Source of the DNA: Panonychus citri
Taxonomy: Eukaryota; Arthropoda; Arachnida; Trombidiformes; Tetranychidae
Assembly (NCBI RefSeq): GCF_014898815.1
Contig: NW_026515445.1
Coordinates: 1,054,001-1,118,000 of the forward strand
Length of the DNA stretch: 64,000 nt
Reading direction: 5' to 3'
Part shown: one piece after another, positions 23,254 to 34,237 of the stretch
Layout: each line of letters starts with the position of its first letter
Numbering within the stretch: the first letter of the stretch is position 1
Notes under the pieces: model-generated
What the model saw: only the letters and a program-made list of their open reading frames with translations
What the model was told of the DNA's origin: nothing
Database searches by the model: none
Position numbers and translations under genes: made by a program

Positions 23254-25510
23254 ATGTCTAAAATTGGAATTGGTGTTTTTACCCTTAACCAATTAGCTTT
23301 GGATTTTGATGGAAATTGTCATCGGATATTAAACAGTATTGAAATCGCTCAACGAAATGGAGCTTCGATCAGAGTTGGACCTGAATTAGAAGTATCCGGT
23401 TACTCTTGTGAAGATGCTTTTTTCGAGGCTGATACTTGTTATCACTCTTGGCAAACTGTTGCCGAAATCATTAAGAAACAATTCACCGAAATAATTATCG
23501 ATATTGGTGAGGATGTTTTTCTTTGATTGTTCAAGAATCATTTCTATTCTTATTATTTTTGTCAACTCAATTACTTTAGGATTGCCGGTTTACAAGGATG
23601 GTTCACTTTACAATTGCCGAGTGGTGATACTTAATAGTAAGATTTTGATGATACGACCAAAGACTAAATTAGCGGATAGTGGGAATTATCGAGAGTCTCG
23701 TTGGTTCGCTGCCTGGGCTGTTGACTCTGGAATCCATTGGTTTCCTTTGCCATCATTTATCGCACAATTAACTAGTCAACAATATGTTCCTTTCGGATCT
23801 GAGATAATAATTGAAATTGTTCCACCCAAGATTGATTCTTGCATTTCAAGACTATTTCCTATTAGAATTGGCTTCGAGATGTGTGAAGAGATGTGGGTTG
23901 CCGATGCTGCGAATGTCAGGCTTTTTGGTGAGAAAGGAGTTCATATTATCATAAATGGATCTGGTTCTTATTGGGAAATTCGTAAACTTGATCGAGCTCT
24001 TGAACTGATGAAAACAGCGACAAGTAAAACTGGTGGTCTTTATGTTTTCTCAAATTTAATCGGCTGTGATGGAGCGCGAATTTGTTTCTATGGTCGAAGT
24101 TTGGTGGCCTTAAATGGCAAAGTCGTCGCCAAAACGACAACTATGGACACTTTTCTTCGAGATGTAGATTATGCTATATATAAATTGGATCCTTTAGATA
24201 TAACAAACTATCGACAACAGTACAATATTCGAAGTGCACCAAATTCGAGCTCTCGACTAATATTTTATGCAGATTCTAATCGACTCGAAATAGATTCCGG
24301 ACTCGTCGATTGTCCTGAAAGTGCCACCATTTCGATCCATAATTTTAATTTATATCAAACCAATTCATCACCCAATCCACCTTGTCACTTGACTGACATA
24401 TTACCCGAGCAAGAGATTATGATCTACGGATCATTGTGGCTTTGGGATTATCTCCGACGATGTCATTCCTGGTGTAAAGGATTCGTTGTGCCTTTAAGCG
24501 GTGGCCTTGATTCAGCCTCTGTTGTTTGTATGGTTTACTGTATGTGTGTACATATTTTTGATCATTTGCAAAAGGAAATCGTCTTGAAATCTGATACAAA
24601 CTTTTTCAAAGCTCTAGGATCAATATTAGAATCGATGCCTTTATCACGAATCAAAAGTCCTAAAGAAATTTGTCAAAAGCTTTTACGTTGTGTTTACCTG
24701 AAAACGAATTACTCTGGGAAAGCCAGTGAAGAACGAGCTTCAAGAATCGCCAAAATGTGTGGTGCTGAATTTCACATAATCGATTTTACAGAAATCTATC
24801 AATCTGTTGACAAATTAACCAGTTCAACACTTGATCGACCAACACCAAAAACTATTCCTCTTCGAATTCAAAATGTTCAAGCTCGTCTACGAATGTTGTT
24901 AACTTATGATCTCAGTGATTGTAATCGTCTAGTCTTGGCAACTGGTAATGTCGATGAAGCCTTAGTTGGATACTTAACTAAGTATGATTGCTCGTCAGCT
25001 GATATTAATCCAATTGGAAGCCTTTCTAAACAAGATCTCCGTCGATTTTTGGCCTACATTCGTGATAAAGTTCTTATGGAAGACACCGAAGTCTTAACGC
25101 AAACCTTAAATGCCATTCCTAGCGCTGAATTAACTGGAGAAAGTCAAAGCGATGAACAAGATCTCGGTTTGACTTACGAAGAGCTCAGTTTGTTTGGACG
25201 ACTTCGCCGAGGTGAATTCGGTGCGTGTGGACCTTACAGTTTATTCTGTAAATTGTTGGAAAATGCCGAAAATTTTAATCAACCAACCAATCCAATTATT
25301 ATCGCTAACAAAGTGAAGCGATTTTTTATTCTACATGCTCGCAATCGACATAAACAAACCGTTTTAACGCCTTCACTTCACGCGGAATCATTTTCTCCGG
25401 ATGATAATCGATTTGATCAACGGCAATTTTTATTCGACCCAAACTGGTCAAGACAATTTAAATCAATCGACGAAAGAGTCGCCAAAGAAATGGAACCCAA
25501 GCCTCGCTAA
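23254..25510 (+). CDS. NADSYN1: Glutamine-dependent NAD+ synthetase
   Basis: Two exons, 23254-23506 and 23580-25510, give 727 residues (human about 706). The start is the ATG at 23254 (MSKIGIGVFTLNQLALDF), matching the family N-terminus. The N-terminal glutaminase (nitrilase-fold) domain keeps the catalytic triad: Glu44 in GPELEVSGY, Lys112 in RPK and Cys186 in EMCEE. The C-terminal synthetase has the ATP-binding SGGLDS loop at 391-396, plus LVLATGNVDEALVGYLTKYDC and the Ser-Lys segment SLSKQDLRRF. It amidates nicotinic acid adenine dinucleotide to NAD+, using ammonia from glutamine, the last step of the de novo and Preiss-Handler routes. All catalytic residues I can name are intact. The 73-bp intron is in the same phase on both sides. 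Confidence 0.96.
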
Positions 25511-26112
25511 TCAATTCCAATCACCCAACCAAAGACCAACTAGTTGAACCAATTTCTTTCCAATCAACACGCGTTAATAATGAAGCAATTAAATTGATCT
25601 GGAAAATGAAATTTACTTAAACCACATCATCATTGCGAATCAACAATCAAAAAATTGAGAATATCTTATAAGAGATTTAATCCAATTGGAGCTGAGTGTA
25701 GGTGAATCACATCATTGGGATGATAAGATTTACTAATTTAATGAATAAAAATCAAGAAAAAAATTAATGATTGTCTGAACCTTGACAACCAATAAAAGTG
25801 ACAATTTACATTATTTATTGTGAATTGTTATCAAACAAACGAGCAATTTGTTAATATATTGAAATCACATTTAATTTTCTCATGTTCAGATGAATGAGAA
25901 TAGAAAAAGACAATAAATAGAACAATTAACAATTGATTAACTTCTCAATTAACTTTCTCTCTTCTTCTCCCTTTCATCTTCTTTGAGTCGGTGTGCCAAG
26001 TCATCTGCCAGCAAATATTTTCTTCTTGTTGTGATTTCATTTTTTTGTTTTTCTATTTATTTCTTAATTTCTTTTTATTTCTATTCGCAATTAATTGAGA
26101 AATTGTGTTCAA
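25511..26112. other. Intergenic region between NADSYN1 and ZIP7
   Basis: Short A+T-rich spacer; 3' end of the NADSYN1 transcript and promoter/5' UTR of ZIP7. No other feature. Confidence 0.6.
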
Positions 26113-27905
26113 ATGGGTTTTCCATTATGGTGTCGTCTTGGTGTTACTTTATTAATCGGTTTCACTCTCTTGTTAACTGTGGGTCTTTGTTATGGTCACA
26201 ATCATGACCATTCTCATGATGATGATTCTCACCACCATCATGATGAAAATCCATCATTCAAGTATTCCCGTGAAGCCAATGAAGCCTTTCAATCTGATCA
26301 TGGACACGATGATTCATCTCACCATCATCATCATCATGGTGAACATGATGACCATCACCATGATGATCACCACAGTCACGATGGTGAAAGTGGTAAACAC
26401 CAAGACGCACCTTCAGCAGCGGTTATCAAAAGAGATCCATCTGAGGTTTGGCTCAGCGCTTTGGGATCAACGGTGTTCATTTCTCTGGTTCCATTTGTGA
26501 TTCTCTGGTTCATACCCTTAGATAATTCAGCTGAATATCAACCCTTTCTCAAAATCTTACTGAGCTTTGCTTCCGGTGGTCTTCTTGGTGATGCTTTTCT
26601 CCATCTTATTCCTCACGCTTTGATCGCTCAACAGGCTAAAGAATCAGTTGACCATCATGAACATTCACACCATGGACATGGACATTCACATGGAGGTGAT
26701 GGGGAACATCATAGTCATGACATGTCAGTCGGATTATGGTAAATATTACAGAAAAATGTTCTCAATGTGTCACAATTTATTTCATATTTGTCTTTGTTTC
26801 TCTTTTACCTCATGTAATCAAAAGGGTTCTCGCTGGTGTTTTGGCTTTTCTAGTTGTCGAGAAATTTGTCAGAATCTGTAAGGGTCCAGGTCATGGTCAT
26901 TCGCATGGTCCACCAAAGACTAAAAAAGAAACCAAAGGATCAGATAAAAAGAAAGACAAATCAAAAGAAAATGAAGAGACCAAGAAACAAGAAGGCGATC
27001 ACCAAGGTGAGCTGGATGAGGAGAAAAAGGAAACCGCTGAGAAGAAGCCCTCTAGGACTTCATTAAAAGCAAGTCCTAAATCGACTAAGGATAAAGAGAC
27101 CGAAGACACATCGAAATGTCCTGACAGTCCGAGTGGAAAAAGGGTCAGGTTCACTGGTGTCGATAAAATCGTTCCTCTTCCTTCCGAACCTGGTATGAAA
27201 CAGCAAACAAAATTATCCCCTTAGAATCAAATGAGAGACAAGAGATTACCTGTAATTAGGTTTTCTTAATTCTCACTGCATGAGGGCAGATTCTTCTTCT
27301 CCGGTTTTCTTTTTCTTGATTTGATCACCCAAAGGATTCAAAGTTCTAAACATCAATTCGAACGCTTAACTAACCCGCTTTTGTCTTGTTTCTTTTCCGT
27401 CGATTTCAACCTCTTTCCTTTTCACCTTTTTCTCTCTTTATCATTTTTAGTTGAACAAATTAAAGTCGCTGGTTACCTGAATCTGGCCGCTGATTTCGCT
27501 CACAATTTAACGGATGGACTGGCAATCGGTGCTTCTTTCATCACTGGTCAAGGAATAGGATTGATGACAACATTAACCATTCTTTTCCATGAGATTCCCC
27601 ATGAAATTGGCGATTTCGCCATTTTAGTCCAATCAGGTTGTTCTCGGAAAAAAGCCATGTTCTTGCAATTGATCACCGCTGTCGGAGCCGTGACGGGAAC
27701 TCTAATCTCATTGGTAGCCGATGGAATGTCGGAAACAGCGTCACCATGGATTTTACCTTTTACCGCCGGTGGTTTCATCTACATTGCCTGCGTCTCAGTG
27801 ATACCGGAACTATTAGAGGAAACGAACTTGAAACAATCAATCTTGGAAATTATCGCCGCTGCCACGGGAGTTTTGATTATGGTCTTTATCGCACAATTTG
27901 AATGA
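26113..27905 (+). CDS. SLC39A7: Zinc transporter ZIP7 (Catsup/SLC39A7)
   Basis: Three exons, 26113-26738, 26825-27192 and 27451-27905, give 482 residues; phases match (LW joins VLAGVLAFLVVEKF; SEP joins VEQIKVAGYLNLAADF). A signal-like helix is followed by a His/Asp-rich luminal region. The ZIP helices follow, with SFASGGLLGDAFLHLIPHAL and the signature HNLTDGLAIGASF and FHEIPHEIGDFAILVQSG; the paired HxxxD and HExxHE motifs coordinate Zn2+. The end PFTAGGFIYIACVSVIPELL is typical. ZIP7 releases Zn2+ from the ER/Golgi to the cytosol; fly Catsup also restrains catecholamine synthesis and aids Notch trafficking. The cytosolic loop carries a His cluster and about 95 Lys/Glu-rich residues, longer than I expect in vertebrate ZIP7. 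Confidence 0.96.
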
Positions 27906-28687
27906 TGATTAAAACGAAATTAACTTTAAGCATATGTAAATTTAGAGAGAGAGAAAACTTGAAAAATTAGAAAGAGAAAGAAGAGAAAGAGAACGGGAAA
28001 TGCGATTGAAAATTTCTCTTTCTTTTTCAATAGAGACCAATTTTCTTTTCTCTTTCTCTTGAAAAATTTCACTTACTTTTTCACTTTCTTTTCTCTTTCT
28101 TTTTACCAGAAAAATTATTAAACTTTCATCAACTATTTTTTTGTTATTCTCGATGTGATCTTACAATTTATTATATTCTAACTTAAATAACTCAATCCTA
28201 TTAAACAACCAAATGGAAAACTATTATCCAATTGTCTAGAATTGAATTCTCAAGCTATTATTCAACGGAATATCAATTATCTGTTCGCAATTTATCCTCA
28301 CCCGTTATGATCCTAATTGTTTCCATCACAATCAACGTGTGAGACCAGCGAGTGAGATTTGTTTACTTTTTGATTAAGACTCACTTTGTATCTTGATGAA
28401 CAAGTGATTGTGTTTACACTGATTTGCCTCACAATTAACATCATTTGATTAGAACTCATTTTCTTCAATCAATTCAATTAAACTTCTGTTAATCAGTTAA
28501 GCTTATTTCAAGCTTAATTCTCCCCATCGATCTTACAGTTAATTGAATCGAGATTTGATCAACGAGTCAATTTTTTTCCTTCTCAACTGTGATTAACCTT
28601 TTCCTTTGTATTCTTATCAATTTTGTTTTTGTTATTAGTTTTTCTTCAGTTAATTAACTGATTTGAACGCTAATTAACTTTACCATC
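27906..28687. other. Intergenic region with GA/CT-rich stretches
   Basis: 3' region of ZIP7: a GA-rich run (about 27943-28000) followed within 100 bp by CT-rich runs (28015-28105), which could pair imperfectly. No gene. Confidence 0.5.
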
Positions 28688-29626
28688 ATGCCAGTGAAAT
28701 GTGGCCTATTCTGGGACATTGAAAATGTCCGTGTACCAAGAGGTGAATTGGCAACTGACATCGTCCGGTCAATAAGAAATCTGGTCACTTCAAGATCTTG
28801 GATTGAGATTGATTTTTTTGTTGCTTGTGATGTTTACAATCAGTCGAGTGGATTAATGAGATCACTTGATCTTATTGGTTTAACGATAATCCATGTGTCC
28901 AACAATGTGAAAAACGCTGCCGATGAGAAGTTGAAAAAATTGATGACTGAATTTGTCAATGAAAATGGTCACAATGAGATCGCAATTGTTTTGCTAACCG
29001 GTGATTATGATTTCGCGACAACTTTAAGAGGATTTAAACGTAATCATAATGTGACAATCTACTTAATCTACAGCGAAGGTTTATCTCAAAATCTTGTTGA
29101 TTGTGTTGATAAATCTTTTTCTATCAACAGTTTCATCAACCCGAACGGAAATAAACCTCGTCAACCCTACAAACAATCAATTCCACTCAGTTGGGAACCT
29201 TGGCTTGTCCAGATCACTGGTTATCCGCTTCATACCCGAAATGCTGAGATCGTCGCCGAATTCAGGAAAAAAGCTCAAAACCAGAACGGGAAATTCGCTG
29301 AGATCCAACGGGGAACAGTTTGGCTGAGTTTCAACGACAAAGCCGATGCCTTAAAGATCAGCAATGAATTAAATGGCCGCACATTCAAAGGAGGAAGATT
29401 AACAGCGATCGTTACGGAATCTCGATTATTGGCTGATCATGAAAGACCAACGGTCAATCAATTGGCCTTGGACATCGATCGGAAAAGTTCACAATCCCGA
29501 CAGAATAAAAGAGGACCACATTCACCGAAAAAGTTTTATGTCGATGAGAGAACGACAGTTCCGTCATATCGTCGTAATTCAGATGCTTCGAGCATAAGTG
29601 ATAACCCTTGTTGTTCAATTTGTTGA
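28688..29626 (+). CDS. NYN-domain (PIN-like) nuclease with RRM, MARF1/limkain-like
   Basis: Single-exon 312-residue ORF. Residues 5-150 are an NYN domain of the MARF1/limkain b1 type: FWDIENV (Asp10), KNAADEKL (Asp79) and LLTGDYDF (Asp106, Asp108) supply the metal-binding acidic residues of PIN-like RNases. Residues 172-245 resemble an RRM/LOTUS-linker fold (WLVQITGYPLHTRNAEI...TVWLSFNDKADALKI...GRTFKGGRL). The tail is basic, Ser-rich and ends CCSIC. MARF1 cleaves or silences mRNAs in oocytes, but is about five times longer and has LOTUS repeats that are absent here. It is therefore a short relative, likely an RNA-cleaving factor. The intronless structure could reflect retroposition. The terminal CSIC resembles a CaaX box. 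Confidence 0.85.
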   Translation: MPVKCGLFWDIENVRVPRGELATDIVRSIRNLVTSRSWIEIDFFVACDVYNQSSGLMRSLDLIGLTIIHVSNNVKNAADEKLKKLMTEFVNENGHNEIAIVLLTGDYDFATTLRGFKRNHNVTIYLIYSEGLSQNLVDCVDKSFSINSFINPNGNKPRQPYKQSIPLSWEPWLVQITGYPLHTRNAEIVAEFRKKAQNQNGKFAEIQRGTVWLSFNDKADALKISNELNGRTFKGGRLTAIVTESRLLADHERPTVNQLALDIDRKSSQSRQNKRGPHSPKKFYVDERTTVPSYRRNSDASSISDNPCCSIC

Positions 29627-30904
29627 ACAATCAATTTATCGATATCAACACTCAATCAATTCATCGAGTTGCTGAATAATTTTGATCAACAATTCAGAAA
29701 CTTATGATTGAAATTATCCTAACAATCAATAGTTGACTTGAGGGTTTCAGTTTAAATATGATTTCAACGCGACAATTTAAAGACTTAATTGTTAGTAAAT
29801 TTAAATTGTCATCTTTTCACATTCATATCAATTTCCAATCAAATCACATTGTCATTCATCTTGATTAAGAATTAACTAAATCCAATTTAAGCTCGATTCG
29901 AGTTGAATCTGCTTAATCTTTACCGATTCTCATTTTGATTGTAATCAAATGATTTTGTAAATCACGCAAAAACAACAATCAAAGTAAATAATAAGTTGAT
30001 GTTAATTTAAATTTATTTAATTAGAAACATGAATCATTTCCTCTTTTAAATGAGTTGATTGCAATCAAATCGGTTAACTGATTTGGGTAAAAAAACAAAC
30101 TAATTTACAATCTAAAAGTTTTTACTCTCGATTATTTTAAATTACGAAAGCAATTAAGTTAACTTTGAAGATTCAAATGAATAATAATAATACATTAAAA
30201 TGTAACGAGAAAGCAAAATTCAGGTCACAATTGTCTCGATGGTAAACACAAAGATCGATTGATTAATAATTAACGGAAAAGTGAATCGACTATTGATATT
30301 ACAGGTGAACTATTAATATAATTGTTTGGGTGCCGATTGAATATGAAATTGATTCAGTCCATTGGTTGGAAGGCACTTTATGTTTTATCTGGTTCCATTG
30401 GAAAAATTTTTCGATTACACTGATTATTGGTACAATTATCGGAATCTAAATGAGATTAATAAAGTTGATTTCGTTTATCTGAGACTTGCGATTAATGCGA
30501 CTTTTGTTGTTTCTATTAATGCATTTAAAGTCATTAAAAAAAACAACGCTAACGAAGAGTCAAGTTGTTAGATTGTAGTTACTATTTACATTGTGAGAAT
30601 GAGGATGATGAATGATGAGCATGTTATTTTCAATGGTAAACAAGAATATGAGCAATGAATAATCTTAACCTCGTTTTCAAGCCGATTAAGGTGAATGATG
30701 ATGAGCCAAAGTAACGAGAGCTTCCTGGTTTATCCCCATTGGAAACGGAAATTGAAATTGATCCAATCCAGTTTTAAATTCTAACTAGACACACATAAGG
30801 AATGTGGATTAGGTTAATCAATGGTTAATAGAATAATAATAGATTAATTGGAAGCTTATAGAGAGGGAGAAACAAAAGATAATAACGAAAAAATTGTATA
30901 ACAA
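29627..30904. other. Intergenic region
   Basis: A+T-rich. The open frame at about 30362-30571 has no ATG start in context and no recognised features. Nothing else is seen. Confidence 0.5.
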
Positions 30905-31723
30905 TTAAGCAGTGATTTCTTTAGGTTTATCGTTCATCTTTTCGGAGACACGAAAGATAAAAATCCGATAGATTTTGAGAACTCGAAAGACTCGCCATAA
31001 GAGATGAGGTAATTTACCAAGTGCTTGATAAATACCGACAATTGGACATCGGGCAAACGGATAAGAGTAGATCCAAGATGTTGTCGCACCATTGATGTAC
31101 CTCACATAAGAATAAGCATCTCCATTACCCGCTGAGTTACAATAGTACCAAGGGAGGTAACGATGAATACGAAATGATTTACTTTTATAGAAAGTGATGG
31201 CCGTCTTATTATCACATAGAACATGAAGATAAACCGCTTTGACAGTTTTGGCTGTATCGTTAAGATCAATATTCGTTGTTAGTTCGTTGATTAGTTTGTC
31301 TAATAGTCGAGAGCCAATCCCATATCTACGATACTCTTTAACCACACCAAAGGTTAAAATGTAAGCTACTTTTGAATCATCTGGAAATTTTGCTCCAGGT
31401 AGGATGTCACGGTCACAATGGTCACAATCTGAACGGCACCAAATATCTGCTACAATAACACCGACAATTTTACCATTAATTGTTGCAGCCCAGGGATAAA
31501 AGTATTCACCATTAATTACAGCATTATACCATTCAACTGGATAGGTAATTGGAAACCAATCTTCACAAAGATGTTTAAGTGTCTCCAAATCATTGGGACA
31601 CAATTTTCGAAATCGCAAATTATCTTGAACACAATGGTACGATGATTTAACACCAGAACATGATGAACATGATGCTGATGATGGTGATAATTGATTGTCA
31701 ACTGCAATGTTTACCGTGATCAT
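30905..31723 (-). CDS. NAA60: N-alpha-acetyltransferase 60 (NatF)
   Basis: Single-exon ORF of 272 residues. A Ser/Cys-rich N-terminus (1 to about 30) precedes a GNAT domain with family marks: LKHLCEDWFPITYPVEWY, AATINGKIVGVIVADI, VAYILTFGVVKEYRRYGIGSRLL (acetyl-CoA motif RRYGIG), AVYLHVLCDNKTAITFY, and FRIHRYLPWYYC. The C-terminal stretch is hydrophobic and basic, consistent with membrane attachment. NAA60 acetylates N-termini of transmembrane proteins facing the cytosol at the Golgi. The start at 31723 extends the family N-terminus by about 30 residues; the first 18 codons are also present in the duplicated copy at 33900-34335, supporting this exon as transcribed. Human NAA60 has 242 residues. 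Confidence 0.93.
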   Translation of the reverse strand: MITVNIAVDNQLSPSSASCSSCSGVKSSYHCVQDNLRFRKLCPNDLETLKHLCEDWFPITYPVEWYNAVINGEYFYPWAATINGKIVGVIVADIWCRSDCDHCDRDILPGAKFPDDSKVAYILTFGVVKEYRRYGIGSRLLDKLINELTTNIDLNDTAKTVKAVYLHVLCDNKTAITFYKSKSFRIHRYLPWYYCNSAGNGDAYSYVRYINGATTSWIYSYPFARCPIVGIYQALGKLPHLLWRVFRVLKIYRIFIFRVSEKMNDKPKEITA

Positions 31724-31795
31724 ACCTTTCTCAGTGAAACGATGAGGATGTTGAGGTCGCTCTTCAAGATCAACTGAGAAGGAGCGGTGATAAAT

Positions 31796-31811
31796 TGACC
31801 TTTCAAGGTCA
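31796..31811. promoter_or_regulatory. Everted repeat of nuclear-receptor half-sites (ER4), copy A
   Basis: TGACCT-TTCA-AGGTCA; the right half is the extended TCAAGGTCA site bound by FTZ-F1/ERR-type monomeric receptors. It lies about 75-90 bp upstream of the NAA60 ATG and is conserved in copy B. Confidence 0.45.
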
Positions 31812-31953
31812 ATATTGAATAGAAAATAAGGTAATTACCAAGAAAAAGAATCAATTTAATTGATTAGAGAAACAAAAGAAAACAAAACACAATTGAGTTA
31901 ACGAAATTCACTCAATGTAAACAACAATCTCCAAGTTGATTTGAAGCTTTAAA

Positions 31954-31980
31954 TGTTTACCTTTTCGTTGCCATGGTTAC
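31954..31980. promoter_or_regulatory. FOX site plus RFX X-box, copy A
   Basis: TGTTTAC (31954-31960) is a forkhead core. GTTGCCATGGTTAC (31967-31980), read on the minus strand as GTAACCATGGCAAC, fits the RFX X-box palindrome. The pair is conserved in copy B. Confidence 0.5.
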
Positions 31981-32060
31981 GCTCAACCGCGATTATTGAA
32001 TTGACTGAAACATTTGATTAACGGAAACGAAATAATTAATTTAATAGTAAACCACTTGAT

Positions 32061-32603
32061 TGTAATTGTTTTCCTTTTATAACATTAATTTTAAATATGT
32101 GTATAAATTTATTTTCTTTTAAATTATTTGATTGTAACATTTTAAGAATAATTTTCACGTAAGCAAAATGCTCTTGGTAAAATTTGCTCTCATTAATTTA
32201 ATAAGTTAATCAAGAAATAGTTGTTGCACCTAAATCACTTTGTCACTGGTTAATTGTTTCACATTTAGGTTACGATTTGTATATTATATATTTTTCTAGT
32301 AAATTTGTATTGTATATAAAAATCAGTGGCTATTTAGAGTCAATCTTAAATAGCACCAATTATAATTGATTAAGATTAATCATTTCAAGGCATTTGACAT
32401 TAGATGAGCCCAAACATTTTCAAGTATAAATAATAATAAAAAAATGTCAAATCATCAAGATCATCATTTGAATTGTCAAATATTTGCTTTAAAGTGTTGA
32501 TATTACCATTGAATAGAGCAATGAACCAGTATTGTTGATCTACCTCACAATAAGAGCTATACAATAGTTTCCATTGGTTAACGTCTAAATTGTGTTTTAG
32601 ATT
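32061..32603. other. Spacer between NAA60 promoter and next minus-strand gene
   Basis: A+T-rich; no ORF or repeat recognised. It is the 3' flank of the gene at 32604-33613. Confidence 0.5.
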
Positions 32604-33613
32604 TTAATGGTTACGACGACGTCTTTTCCAGAGCACCGATGATCCACCAGTTAGTGAATTGTAAGACGATGAAGGTGTGGATGGAACCGAAGCAAATGGA
32701 TTCTGAGGTATCGGTATGGATGGACTGTATTTGGTTCGGAAGATTGGTTTGGATGTCGAGTTGCCGATTGGTCCACAGTTATTACTTGAACTCGGTTGAC
32801 AAATGTCTTTCTTTGATCTGGACATGACTTCGTGGAAATCTGATTGTTCATCATCAGCTTCGGCGAAATGATCTGAGTCACAAACAGATTCAGACAATGA
32901 TGATGAATCACAATCACTTTGCGACTCACAGTCCATCGAATTAAGTTGATAAGAATTGCTATTCCCTCCATTGTTGCCATGATCATCGTTCATCCCATGA
33001 GTTTCATCAATACCCCCAGAAGTTGATTGCTGGGCAATTAAAATAGATCAATGGAAACAATTACAAATAACAGTTTCATAATTAATTCTAAGCTCGAGAT
33101 TACCTGGTTGTTCACAGTTGTGCTTCTCTTACGTTTACCAAAATATTGATTGAAATTTGATTGTCCGACACACAATTGACCGAAAAGTCTCTCATCTTTG
33201 GATTCTTTTTTCCTCTTGTGTTTTTTCATGCGATGTTTTCGGGAAAGGGAAGCGGAATATTCACCAAAAGGTCCAGGAATCTCTTTCATCTCTTTACTTT
33301 GAGGGGGAATGAGACACAACGGGTCTCCCGATTTATCTCCGCCATCTTCTGATTCAGAATCACTTAGAATCAACTTCTTGGACCTCAACAAGATGGACGC
33401 TGATCGCAGAATGGGCTTGGATAGTTTCGCTTTAGAACCTGAATAGAAATTGTTTACAAAATCAGTAAATGAAACAAAATTAGTTGTCAGTTTATCCTTA
33501 CCCAAAGGTTTGATGTTCCGTCCATCCGGTGGCAAGAGCCTTGGGGTCAGATCATTTTTCACATCTTCTACATCAATTATGGCGAAACTTAAATCATTTG
33601 CTAATTGATCCAT
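32604..33613 (-). CDS. Unrecognised basic, Ser-rich nuclear-type protein
   Basis: Three exons, 33613-33502, 33438-33104 and 33029-32604, give 290 residues with clean GT-AG introns of 63 and 74 bp. The phase fits (KPLG joins SKAKLSKP; VNNQ joins QSTSGG). The start MDQLANDLSFAIIDVEDV is preceded by Thr/Leu-rich intergenic DNA. Visible features: an acidic Ser cluster LSDSESEDGGD (possible CK2 sites), a GPFGEYSASLSRKHRMKKHKRKKESKDE basic region (nuclear localisation or nucleic-acid binding), another acidic Ser/Asp-rich stretch, and a C-terminal VLWKRRRRNH. No domain is recognised. Codon use is ordinary. It shares its upstream DNA with the decayed NAA60 5' copy. Confidence 0.75.
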
Positions 33614-34049
33614 AACAAAATGACAGTAATGCTGTTGATCAGTAAATTCTCAATGTGAAATAGTCAAGTGAAATACTACCAGTGATAAATTGAAAATTTA
33701 ACAAAACCAAGTGATACTTATTGAAAATCAAAATCGATCACTTTTCATAATCAAGTTTAGAGCACAGAGAGTGAGAGAGATAGAGAGATAGATAGAGTAA
33801 AAGAGAAACAAATATAACTAATTATCAACAATTTAAACTTGATATGACAGTCAACAAACCATCAAAACAATAGAGACAAATCAACTTGCTGGTAAAGAAG
33901 GAAACAGGCGCAGATGATAAAGATGAGCAAGATGTTGTTGATGATGATAATTCATTATCAACACAAATGTTTACAGTAATCATAATACCTTTTCTCAGGC
34001 AAACGATAAGGTTGCTCTTTGAATTTACAAACAACCAACGATCATAAAC

Positions 34050-34065
34050 TGACCTTTCAAGGTCA
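34050..34065. promoter_or_regulatory. ER4 nuclear-receptor element, copy B
   Basis: TGACCT-TTCA-AGGTCA, identical to 31796-31811 although the flanks have diverged. Confidence 0.45.
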
Positions 34066-34210
34066 ATGGTTAAAAAGAAAACAGACTAATTATCACCAAA
34101 AACGAATCAATTAACTGGATTGATTAAAAGGGAAAATAAATTCTAATCAAATCAACGAAAATCATAATTCAATTGAATGAAAATTCTGAAAGTTGACTTG
34201 AAGCTTTAAA

Positions 34211-34237
34211 TGTTTACCTTTTCGTTTCCATGGTTAC
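34211..34237. promoter_or_regulatory. FOX site plus X-box-like site, copy B
   Basis: TGTTTAC (34211-34217) and GTTTCCATGGTTAC (34224-34237), one base different from copy A and with the same spacing. Confidence 0.45.

Larger units (their letters stand above)
31660..32060 (-). repeat. NAA60 promoter/5' end, copy A of a local duplication
   Basis: Aligns by eye over about 400 bp with 33900-34335. Shared blocks include the ATG context, TGACCTTTCAAGGTCA, AAGCTTTAAATGTTTACC, CCATGGTTAC and the ACCGCGA word. Confidence 0.85.

Noticed and set aside
30362..30571. 69-codon open frame
   Set aside because: Starts at TTG rather than ATG in context, no recognisable domain and A+T-biased codons; not supported.
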